Positions 1 to 5,587 of a stretch of 6,982 bases of DNA are shown one piece after another. Numbering within the stretch: the stretch's first letter is position 1; the number at the start of each line of letters is the position of its first letter. The notes under the pieces are model-generated. The model was not told the DNA's origin. It saw only the letters and a list, made by a program, of their open reading frames with translations, and ran no database searches. Origin of the DNA: an uncultured Clostridia bacterium (GTDB taxonomy: Bacteria > Bacillota > Clostridia > Oscillospirales > CAG-272); contig CAMFEL010000108.1 in assembly GCA_945949385.1 (NCBI GenBank), positions 1-6,982 of the forward strand, given 5' to 3'. A program made the translations under genes and the position numbers.

Positions 1-9
1 TGCACGGCA

Positions 10-47
10 AAAGGGAGGGGAGGAGATGGGTCTCCTCCCCTCCCTTT
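10..47. terminator. Perfect 17-bp GC-rich stem-loop, possible terminator
   Basis: A purine-only arm at 10-26 is followed by a 4-base loop (TGGG, 27-30) and its exact pyrimidine complement at 31-47. The stem is long and GC-rich. Read on the minus strand it is followed by TTTT, and read on the plus strand the stem ends in TTT and then AGAA, so it has only a short U-run in either direction. It may terminate a gene lying left of the window, or be another intergenic structural repeat. Bases 48-138, between it and the first repeat copy, show no gene or clear signal. Confidence 0.4.
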
Positions 48-138
48 AGAATCCCTCCCCTCTTCTCGACACTGAAGAACATCAAATCGTTGCGTTGAAA
101 GATCATAACACATTCGACTAAGTGAAAAAGAGCTTGCG

Positions 139-498
139 CCGTTAGCCTAAACTTCAAGTCTCGCGGCGGAAATACAGCAAAGCTCGGGAGCGTGTCGACA
201 GCAGACTTATAGCTACCCATAGAAATCAAGAATTGCAAATTGAACATTATACCGCAGGGGCGGACGGTGAAGCCGTCCGTGAAGCGACAGAAAAAGCACA
301 GAAGAGAGTTTACTTTCTTCTGTGCTTTTTCTCGCTTGCCGCTTGCGCGGCACCCCTGCGGGGGATTTCTATATTGCCGTATCAGGGCAAAAGTTTTTGA
401 GGATTGTCAAGGGACTTTTTTCAAAAAGTCCCTTGACCGGGGTTTGGGGCGGAGCCCCGTATATACTGATCGAGGCGCGGGGCAGCGCCCCGCATACA
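139..498 (+). repeat. Structured modular intergenic repeat, copy A
   Basis: This is one of three copies of the same repeat; B (5588-5971) is inverted and C (6813-6982) is in the same direction. Bases 189-280 match copy B with about six differences in 92 bases and no gaps. The modules are all inverted repeats. CGGACGG/CCGTCCG lies at 261-279. A 20-pair hairpin lies at 289-332. TGCCGC/GCGGCA lies at 337-352. All three are enclosed by CCGCAGGGG (252-260) pairing with CCCCTGCGG (353-361). A 15-bp hairpin with a 2-base loop lies at 406-437, GGGGC/GCCCC at 446-458 and GCGGGGC/GCCCCGC at 477-493. No coding capacity is visible. The distal end lies about 20 bases from the stop of the M23 peptidase gene, so the hairpins may also serve as its transcription end. 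Function is unknown. Confidence 0.85.
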
Positions 499-518
499 TC
501 CGGCTTGGTACGGTTAAA

Positions 519-1301
519 TCAACCTTCGTAGCTTTCTGCCTGCGAAAAAGTGATATAGTCGCAGGGGTCGACGGGAGAGCCGTTTACGGTCATTTCAAAA
601 TGGATATGCCCTTCCTCGGCGATCTCCTCAAGGGCGCTCTCTCCGGCGCAGGCGATAACATCTCCCGCTTTGACCGAGGCACCCGCCTCCGTGCCGCTCG
701 GCAGCTCGTCGGCAAGGTTTTTGTAAACCGTAACGGCGCCGCCGGAATGTTCAACGGAAACGCACTTTCCCATCATCGGGTCATCCCATACCTCTTTAAT
801 AACGCCGTCAGCCGCTGCTTTTACATCGCTTCCCGGCTCTGCGGCAAGGTCAACTCCGCCGTGAGTTCTCCAGTCCTCCATAGTCAGGGAACAAACGGCC
901 TCGGTGCCGCTGTACTTGTTTATTACCGCGCCGTCTGCGGGAGCGAAAACCGTGGGCAGAACCTCGGCGCGGTTTGCCGCGCTGTCGGTTGTGTCCTCTG
1001 CTTTGCTTTGCTCCGATTCCGGCTTATCGGTGCCTTCGGGAAGCACGGCGGCGCTTTCCTCGTCTTTGATTTTTTCGCTTTCCTTGTTTTTGTCATCCCC
1101 GGTCTTTTCGCCGCCATCATCGGCAAAAGCGTCGGCACCGCTCTCCTCCGTAGTTTCCTCAACCTCACCGCGGTTGTTTCTGCTGACATTCTTTGCAACC
1201 GCTCCGGCGATCGCCACCACCACCGCAACGGTCATCAGAAGTACCAGCAGCGTTACATAAAGACTCTGCGCCTTGCTCTTTTGTTTTCCGGAATTATTCA
1301 T
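519..1301 (-). CDS. Membrane-anchored M23 (LytM) peptidase, SpoIIQ-like
   Basis: A 260-residue protein with a short positively charged N-terminus, one membrane segment at about residues 14-36, an acidic low-complexity linker at about 45-112 and a C-terminal M23 domain at about 115-250. The zinc-ligand motifs are intact: H147 and D151 in HGGVD, and H232/H234 in HIHFE. M23 enzymes are metallo-endopeptidases that cut peptidoglycan cross-links or peptide stems. The domain order and the stretch just before HGGVD resemble SpoIIQ of spore formers, which sits in the forespore membrane and binds SpoIIIAH. In the Bacillus subtilis protein the first His is missing, whereas clostridial forms keep it, as here. 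The start is ATG at 1301, with AAAGGAAG (1317-1310) 8 bases upstream. The SpoIIQ assignment is an inference; a vegetative cell-wall hydrolase or amidase activator is the alternative. The gene is transcribed away from the aro operon. Confidence 0.88.
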   Translation of the reverse strand: MNNSGKQKSKAQSLYVTLLVLLMTVAVVVAIAGAVAKNVSRNNRGEVEETTEESGADAFADDGGEKTGDDKNKESEKIKDEESAAVLPEGTDKPESEQSKAEDTTDSAANRAEVLPTVFAPADGAVINKYSGTEAVCSLTMEDWRTHGGVDLAAEPGSDVKAAADGVIKEVWDDPMMGKCVSVEHSGGAVTVYKNLADELPSGTEAGASVKAGDVIACAGESALEEIAEEGHIHFEMTVNGSPVDPCDYITFSQAESYEG

Positions 1302-1323
1302 AAGCTGAGCTTCCTTTCTTTTA

Positions 1324-1345
1324 CTGATCTTTTGCTGATCTTTTG
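1324..1345. repeat. 11-bp tandem direct repeat in the M23 gene 5' leader
   Basis: CTGATCTTTTG occurs twice end to end (1324-1334 and 1335-1345), followed by a degenerate third unit. It lies between the proposed promoter and the ribosome binding site of the peptidase gene. It may be replication slippage with no role, or a site that varies leader length. Confidence 0.6.
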
Positions 1346-1365
1346 CTTATTTTTTGCTTCGCCGA

Positions 1366-1395
1366 TATTTTTTGCCGCAGCTCGCAATTTTATAC
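1366..1395 (-). promoter_or_regulatory. Possible sporulation-type (sigma F/G-like) promoter for the M23 gene
   Basis: On the minus strand GTATA (1395-1391) is followed after 15 bases by GCAAAAAATA (1375-1366). This resembles the forespore sigma F pattern GYWTA with a GNNNANANTW -10 box, though the second base of the -10 box is C instead of the preferred G. I see no good sigma-A promoter closer to the gene. The match is short and AT-rich, so chance is a real alternative. Confidence 0.3.
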
Positions 1396-1446
1396 ACAAA
1401 AGGTACAGAAACCCTGATTTGCAATGGCAAAAACCCCAAAAAACTA

Positions 1447-1475
1447 TTGACTTACGCCAAAAGCTTTAATATAAT
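1447..1475 (+). promoter_or_regulatory. Sigma-A promoter of the aro operon
   Basis: TTGACT (1447-1452) and a perfect TATAAT (1470-1475) are separated by 17 bases (1453-1469), a near-consensus housekeeping promoter. Transcription should begin near 1482, about 20 bases before the leader peptide start and about 175 bases before aroC. A promoter this strong in front of biosynthetic genes makes sense if output is cut back by attenuation in the leader that follows. Confidence 0.85.
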
Positions 1476-1502
1476 AAAAACATAAAAAAGGCAGGTTTTG
1501 TT

Positions 1503-1550
1503 ATGAAAAAGCTTATGTCATACGGTTATTGCAGCTTTTACCGCATGTAA
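1503..1550 (+). CDS. Aromatic leader peptide (15 aa) of the aro operon
   Basis: The reading frame from ATG 1503 to TAA 1548-1550 encodes MKKLMSYGYCSFYRM. Four of its seven residues from 7 to 13 are aromatic: Tyr7, Tyr9, Phe12 and Tyr13, read from codons at 1521, 1527, 1536 and 1539. There is no Trp. AGGCAGG (1489-1495) lies 7 bases before the ATG and can serve as ribosome binding site. The peptide lies about 20 bases downstream of the predicted transcription start and immediately upstream of hairpins and a terminator leading into chorismate and shikimate genes. That is the classical layout of leader-peptide attenuation as in trp, phe and his operons. It is probably not functional as a protein; its codons act as a sensor of charged tRNA-Tyr and tRNA-Phe. 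No family match is claimed. Confidence 0.7.
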   Translation: MKKLMSYGYCSFYRM

Positions 1551-1614
1551 AAGCTTTTTTCTGCCGCAGTATTTGATTTATAAGGTCAACATCACGCGGC
1601 AAGCGTGATTTTTT
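1531..1614 (+). promoter_or_regulatory. Candidate attenuator: competing hairpins in the aro leader
   Basis: Three mutually exclusive pairings are visible. The first (1:2) joins GCAG (1531-1534) with CTGC (1561-1564) and CTTTTAC (1535-1541) with GTAAAAG (1547-1553). The second (2:3, antiterminator) joins TGCCGC (1562-1567) with GCGGCA (1596-1601). The third (3:4) is the terminator at 1591-1609. The 1:2 hairpin uses bases of TGCCGC and the antiterminator uses bases of the terminator arm and loop. A ribosome waiting at the Tyr codons (1521-1529) or at Phe/Tyr (1536-1541) would cover strand 1, free strand 2, allow 2:3 and let RNA polymerase reach aroC. The hairpin 1533-1555 is itself followed by a run of six T and could act as an additional terminator. 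The pairings are seen in the sequence; the mechanism is inferred. Confidence 0.6.
1591..1614 (+). terminator. Intrinsic terminator of the aro leader
   Basis: ATCACGC (1591-1597), loop GGCAA (1598-1602) and GCGTGAT (1603-1609) form a perfect 7-bp stem. The last stem T together with 1610-1614 gives a run of six T. It stands between the promoter and aroC, 44 bases before the aroC start, with no upstream gene on this strand to terminate other than the leader peptide. This supports a conditional (attenuator) rather than a plain terminator. Confidence 0.75.
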
Positions 1615-1657
1615 AATGCAGACGGCGCGTCTGGTCGTGCGAAAGGATAGTGCAGAT

Positions 1658-2746
1658 ATGTCAAAAACATACGGAACCAAACTGAAGCTGTCGGTATTCG
1701 GAGCATCCCACGCTCCTTTTATCGGAGCCGCGCTTCAGGGTCTTCCCAAAGGATATAAAATAGACTTGGAGGCCGTGGAACGCTTTATGGAAAGACGCGC
1801 ACCCGGCCGAAACGCCGTGTCGACAGCGCGCCGCGAGCCTGACAAGCCCATATTCGTAACGGGACTTCGCGACGGCAGACTGACGGGGGATCCCCTTGAA
1901 ATAAGAATAAACAATACGGATACCCGCAGCAGCGATTACAGCGAGTTTAATGACCGCCCGCGCCCGGGGCACGCCGACTTTTGCGCCCGCGTCAAATACG
2001 GAGACGGCTACGATGTAGCGGGCGGCGGCAGCTTTTCCGGCAGAATGACGGCGCCTATTTGCTGCGCGGGAGCCGTGGCAATTCAGCTTCTTGCCGCCAA
2101 GGGCATACGGGTGGGAGCGCATATCGCATCCGTTGCCGGGATAAAGGATAAAGCCTTTGACCTTGCAAAAGTCACCTCCCGCGGCTTTGCGCGTATTGCA
2201 AATAAAGAAATTCCCGTTCTCGACGACGCAGCGGGCGAAAAAATAAAAGAAGCCATTCTTTCTGCCAAAAGAGAGGGCGACTCCGTGGGCGGAGTAATAG
2301 AGTGTGCCGTTACGGGACTTCCCGTAGGTCTGGGCGGCCCCCTGTTTGACGGAATGGAAGGCAGAATATCGGAGATCGTGTTTGCCGTCCCCGCCGTTAA
2401 AGGCATAGAATTCGGCGCAGGCTTTGGTGCGGCGCTTCTTCGGGGCAGCGAGGATAACGACCCGTTCTGTATAGAAAAAGGCAAGGTGCGCACCGCCACC
2501 AACAATCACGGCGGGATTCTGGGCGGCATAACCAGCGGTATGCCTCTTGTGTTCCGCTGTGCCGTAAAGCCCACACCCACCATTGCAAAGGAGCAGGACA
2601 CCGTGTCCCTGTCCGCCATGGAGGCGGCAAAAATACGGGGTCGGGGCAGACACGACCCCTGCGTGGTACCGCGGGCGGTACCTGTAATAGAAGCTGCGGC
2701 GGCTCTGGCCGTGCTTGATGTATTGCTGGAGGAAAACAAATTCTGA
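1658..2746 (+). CDS. aroC: Chorismate synthase
   Basis: AroC converts 5-enolpyruvylshikimate-3-phosphate to chorismate, the last shared step towards Phe, Tyr, Trp and folate, using reduced FMN. The 362-residue length fits the family. Visible family blocks are GASH at 15-18 (active-site His18), PGRNAVSTARRE at 49-60, PGHAD at 103-107 (second catalytic His105), the GGGSFSGRMTA block at 122-132, NNHGG at 282-286 and GRHDPCVVPRAVP at 330-342. The first signature is normally GESHG; here it reads GASHA, close to variant forms such as GQSHS in other clostridia, so activity is still expected. The start is ATG 1658 because AAAGGA (1642-1647) lies 10 bases upstream and the conserved N-terminus SKTYG follows at once. 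An in-frame ATG at 1616 lies directly after the leader terminator and lacks a ribosome binding site. It is the first gene after the attenuator and lies 25 bases from aroE-aroK. Confidence 0.96.
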   Translation: MSKTYGTKLKLSVFGASHAPFIGAALQGLPKGYKIDLEAVERFMERRAPGRNAVSTARREPDKPIFVTGLRDGRLTGDPLEIRINNTDTRSSDYSEFNDRPRPGHADFCARVKYGDGYDVAGGGSFSGRMTAPICCAGAVAIQLLAAKGIRVGAHIASVAGIKDKAFDLAKVTSRGFARIANKEIPVLDDAAGEKIKEAILSAKREGDSVGGVIECAVTGLPVGLGGPLFDGMEGRISEIVFAVPAVKGIEFGAGFGAALLRGSEDNDPFCIEKGKVRTATNNHGGILGGITSGMPLVFRCAVKPTPTIAKEQDTVSLSAMEAAKIRGRGRHDPCVVPRAVPVIEAAAALAVLDVLLEENKF

Positions 2747-2771
2747 CATTTAGAAGTAAGAGGTTTTGGCT

Positions 2772-4022
2772 ATGAAATGCGGACTACTCGGTGAAAAGCT
2801 GTCTCACAGCTTTTCACCACAGATCCATTCCATGATAGACGATTACAGCTACCGCCTGTTTGAGGTGGAGCCGGATAGGCTGGGAGAGTTTCTTTCTTCC
2901 GACGCCTTTGACGCGCTTAATGTGACCGTACCGTATAAAAAAGCCGTAATACCCTATCTTGCCGAGATGACTCCGAGAGCGGCGTCCATCGGCAGCGTAA
3001 ATGTCATTACCCGCCGTGCCGACGGAGCTCTTGTGGGTGACAATCAGGATTACGGCGGTTTCAAAAGCCTTGTGAAAACAAGCGGCATATCGGTAAAAGG
3101 CGTAAAGGCGCTTGTGCTGGGAAGCGGCGGCGCTTCCGAAACCGTCTGCGCGGTTCTGAGGGATATGGGCGCGAGGGAGGTTGTGGTAATTTCCCGAAGC
3201 GGAGAGAACAATTACGAAAACATACACCGCCATGCCGACTGCGGACTGATAGTCAATACCACCCCCGTGGGAATGTACCCAAACAACGGAAAAAGTCCCC
3301 TTTCTCTTAAAGGCTTCCACAGTCTGCGGGGAGTAATAGACATAATTTTTAATCCGCTGAAAACCGCGCTGGTGCTTGAAGCGGAGGACGCAGGCGTTCC
3401 CGCCGCAGGCGGACTTCATATGCTTGTTTCGCAGGCGGTGGGTTCCGCGCAGGCGTTCACCGGCAAAAAATATGATCCGTCCCTGTGCGCAAAAATAGAA
3501 AGACAGCTTACGGGACAGACTAAAAATGTGGTGCTGATCGGTATGCCCGGCTGCGGGAAAACCGTCATCGGCAGAAGACTTGCCGCCGCCCTGAAGCGCC
3601 CGTTTATAGATCTGGACGGGGAAATAGAAAAGGCGGCGGGCAAAACTATTCCGCAGATATTTGCCGAGGACGGCGAGAAGGAGTTTCGCCGAATTGAAAC
3701 GGAGTGCTGCATTGAAGCGGGCAAGAAGTGCGGATGCGTCATTTCCACCGGCGGCGGAGTGGTCACCCGGGAGCAAAACAGAGCCCCTCTGCGCCAGAAC
3801 GGAACCGTAGTATTTCTTATCCGCCCCCTTGAATCCCTTGCCACCGCCAACAGGCCGCTTTTGCAGACCCACAGCGTGCAGGAGCTTGCAAATCAGCGAC
3901 TGCCTTTGTATAACGCATGGGCAGATGTAAAAATGCTGAATACGGGAATAAATTCCACTGTGGAAAACCTGATACGCTTCCTGCATCTGAAAAAAGCGGA
4001 AGGCGGACACCGCGAAGCTTAG
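2772..4022 (+). CDS. aroE-aroK: Bifunctional shikimate dehydrogenase / shikimate kinase (AroE-AroK fusion)
   Basis: A 416-residue fusion. Residues 1 to about 245 are AroE, which reduces 3-dehydroshikimate to shikimate with NADPH. Visible are SHSFSP (11-16, substrate binding), NVTVPYK (50-56, catalytic Lys56), GDNQD (89-93, catalytic Asp93; Gln replaces the usual Thr), the nucleotide loop GSGGAS (117-122), NTTPVGMYP (162-170) and the GLHMLVSQA block (214-222). Residues from about 250 to 405 are AroK, which phosphorylates shikimate with ATP: P-loop GMPGCGKT (257-264), DLD (280-282), STGGGVV (325-331) and the RPLL lid (361-364). The linker is only a few residues. The segment between SR (141-142) and NTTPVG is short for AroE, but no motif is lost. 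ATG 2772 is chosen because AAGAGG (2758-2763) stands 8 bases before it; TTG 2766 is too close. It is probably co-transcribed with aroC. AroA, needed between AroK and AroC, is not in the window. Confidence 0.95.
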   Translation: MKCGLLGEKLSHSFSPQIHSMIDDYSYRLFEVEPDRLGEFLSSDAFDALNVTVPYKKAVIPYLAEMTPRAASIGSVNVITRRADGALVGDNQDYGGFKSLVKTSGISVKGVKALVLGSGGASETVCAVLRDMGAREVVVISRSGENNYENIHRHADCGLIVNTTPVGMYPNNGKSPLSLKGFHSLRGVIDIIFNPLKTALVLEAEDAGVPAAGGLHMLVSQAVGSAQAFTGKKYDPSLCAKIERQLTGQTKNVVLIGMPGCGKTVIGRRLAAALKRPFIDLDGEIEKAAGKTIPQIFAEDGEKEFRRIETECCIEAGKKCGCVISTGGGVVTREQNRAPLRQNGTVVFLIRPLESLATANRPLLQTHSVQELANQRLPLYNAWADVKMLNTGINSTVENLIRFLHLKKAEGGHREA

Positions 4023-4115
4023 GGGGGACATACAGTCGCTTGCCGCAAAGGTGAAGCCGCACCCGCGTATTAGGCGCATATAAAATAAACTACCGAAGAA
4101 CCGAGGAAAATGTCA

Positions 4116-4943
4116 ATGCTGTTTGATATTCACGCTCATTGCTTTCCCGACGCTATTGCGGAAAAAGCCCTGCAAAAGCTGTCGTACGCCAGCGGCGGCG
4201 TTGTACCGTCCGGAGACGGCACCTTCCCCGGACTTTGCCGCAGAATGAAAGAAAACGGGGTAGACGGCTTTGCCGTGCTGAATATTGCCACAAACGCCCA
4301 TCAGATGCAAAAGGTCAACGATTTTGCCGCGTACCAGAAGCAGATGGGAGCGTACCCCTTCGGCAGCGTTTTCCCCGACGCGCCCGATGCCGTCGACGAG
4401 CTGCGGCGCATAAAGGAGCTGGGACTTTACGGCGTAAAGCTGCATCCCGACTACCAGCGTTTTTTCGTTGACGACGACAAAATGATACCTATATATAAGG
4501 AAATATCCCGTCTCGGGCTCTGTGTTATTTTTCACGCGGGGCAGGATTTCGGCTTTCCCGCGCCGTATTGCTGTACACCCGACAGACTGAAACGGGCGCT
4601 TAAACACCTTGACTGTCCCGTCATAGCCGCCCACTGGGGCGGGCTGTGCATGGGCGAGCAGGTACTGACGCATTTGTGCGGTCTGCCTCTGTATTTCGAT
4701 GTATCCTTCGGCTACGGAGCAAAGCCGCGCATAGAGGCTATGAAAATAGTGGAAAAGCACGGCACCTCCCGCCTGCTTTTCGGCTCCGACTTCCCGTGGC
4801 ACACGCCGAAAGACGAGCTCAGATTTCTGTCAACGCTGGAGCTGAGCGGCTCGGAGATGGAGGATATCTGCGTAAACAATGCTTCAAAGCTGCTGGGGTT
4901 TGAAAAGGAGGATCTTCATCTTCCCGCACCGGCTTTTGAATAA
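4116..4943 (+). CDS. Metal-dependent amidohydrolase (amidohydrolase 2 type), substrate unknown
   Basis: A 275-residue cytoplasmic TIM-barrel hydrolase of the amidohydrolase superfamily (COG2159-like). Metal and active-site positions can be followed along the chain: HAH at residues 6-8, KLHPDYQ from 108 with His110, IFHAGQD with His140, AAHWGG with His173 and GSDFPWH with Asp225. This pattern is shared by decarboxylases and hydrolases of aromatic and cyclic acids, so the substrate cannot be read from sequence. ATG 4116 is preferred because GAGGA (4103-4107) is then 8 bases away; ATG 4110, two codons earlier, leaves only 2 bases. The gene follows aroE-aroK after 93 bases that hold no convincing terminator or promoter, so co-transcription is possible but unproven. 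bioY follows 27 bases later. A link to shikimate or biotin metabolism is not shown by anything in the protein. Confidence 0.88.
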   Translation: MLFDIHAHCFPDAIAEKALQKLSYASGGVVPSGDGTFPGLCRRMKENGVDGFAVLNIATNAHQMQKVNDFAAYQKQMGAYPFGSVFPDAPDAVDELRRIKELGLYGVKLHPDYQRFFVDDDKMIPIYKEISRLGLCVIFHAGQDFGFPAPYCCTPDRLKRALKHLDCPVIAAHWGGLCMGEQVLTHLCGLPLYFDVSFGYGAKPRIEAMKIVEKHGTSRLLFGSDFPWHTPKDELRFLSTLELSGSEMEDICVNNASKLLGFEKEDLHLPAPAFE

Positions 4944-4970
4944 ACAAAAAAGCAGAAAGGCAAAAACAAA

Positions 4971-5573
4971 ATGAAAAGCAACACAAAAAACAGAACGGTA
5001 AAGCTCTGCGCCGCGGCGCTGGGTGCCGCGCTTATCGCGGTTTGCTCATGGATAACGGTGCCAATGCCGGAGGTTGGCTTCGCGGCGCCCTTTACAATGC
5101 AGACCTTCGCGGTTTGCCTCGTCTCGGCTCTGCTGGGAGAGTTCTGGGGAGAGATTTCCGTTCTGGTATATATAGCGTTGGGCTGTATAGGAGTGCCGGT
5201 GTTCGCAGGCTTTAAGAATGCGGCGGCAGTCGTAGCCGGACCTACATGGGGTTACATAATGGGATTTGTGCTGACCGCGTTCTGCACAGGCTTTATTTGC
5301 TCCCGCTTCGGCCGCAAGTATCCCATATGCCTCGGCGCAATGGCGGCAGGCATCATACTTTGCTACGCGGTGGGTACAGTATGGTTCGCCCTTGTCTACG
5401 CAAAGGGAACCGCAGCCGCCGGCTTCGTGACCGCTCTGACCTATTGCGTGGTGCCCTATATCCTGCCCGACCTTGCAAAAATAGCCGTCGCTTCACTGAT
5501 TTGCACAAAGGTCTTTCCCCGCCTCGGCTTTATGAAAACAAAGAAAGAAAAACCTCAGATACCCGAAAAATAA
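4971..5573 (+). CDS. bioY: Biotin transporter substrate-binding subunit BioY
   Basis: A 200-residue, very hydrophobic membrane protein with about six helices, the S-component (biotin-binding subunit) of an ECF-type vitamin importer. Family landmarks are PFTMQTFAVCLVSALLG (about residues 40-56), the YIALGCIGVPVFAGF stretch (about 67-81), GPTWGYIMGF (about 90-99) and a late VVPYILPDLAKI block. The usual GG loop after FAGF reads KNAA here. No EcfA or EcfT gene is next to it, so it probably shares a common energizing module encoded elsewhere, or works alone as some BioY proteins can. The start ATG 4971 has AGAAAGG (4954-4960) 10 bases upstream. The gene ends 14 bases before repeat copy B, whose hairpins may end the transcript. 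I see no biotin-repressor operator in the 27 bases before it. Confidence 0.94.
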   Translation: MKSNTKNRTVKLCAAALGAALIAVCSWITVPMPEVGFAAPFTMQTFAVCLVSALLGEFWGEISVLVYIALGCIGVPVFAGFKNAAAVVAGPTWGYIMGFVLTAFCTGFICSRFGRKYPICLGAMAAGIILCYAVGTVWFALVYAKGTAAAGFVTALTYCVVPYILPDLAKIAVASLICTKVFPRLGFMKTKKEKPQIPEK

Positions 5574-5587
5574 CTTCAACGCAAACA

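Noticed and set aside
240..1469. Long plus-strand open frame of 409 codons
   Set aside because: It runs through repeat copy A and antisense to the M23 gene, has no family resemblance and exists because the real gene on the other strand is GC-rich at third positions.
1482..1614. T-box riboswitch as the aro leader control
   Set aside because: The conserved T-box core (GGTGGNACCGCG type) is absent. Only ACCGC at 1540-1544 is reminiscent, and the leader of about 130 bases before the terminator is too short for the usual T-box layout.
1616..1657. Upstream ATG 1616 as the aroC start
   Set aside because: It begins one base after the terminator T-run, has no ribosome binding site and adds 14 residues that do not belong to the family; ATG 1658 has AAAGGA at proper spacing.
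1661..2749. Long minus-strand open frame opposite aroC
   Set aside because: It is a shadow of aroC with biased, motif-free composition; the same holds for the frames opposite aroE-aroK and the amidohydrolase gene.
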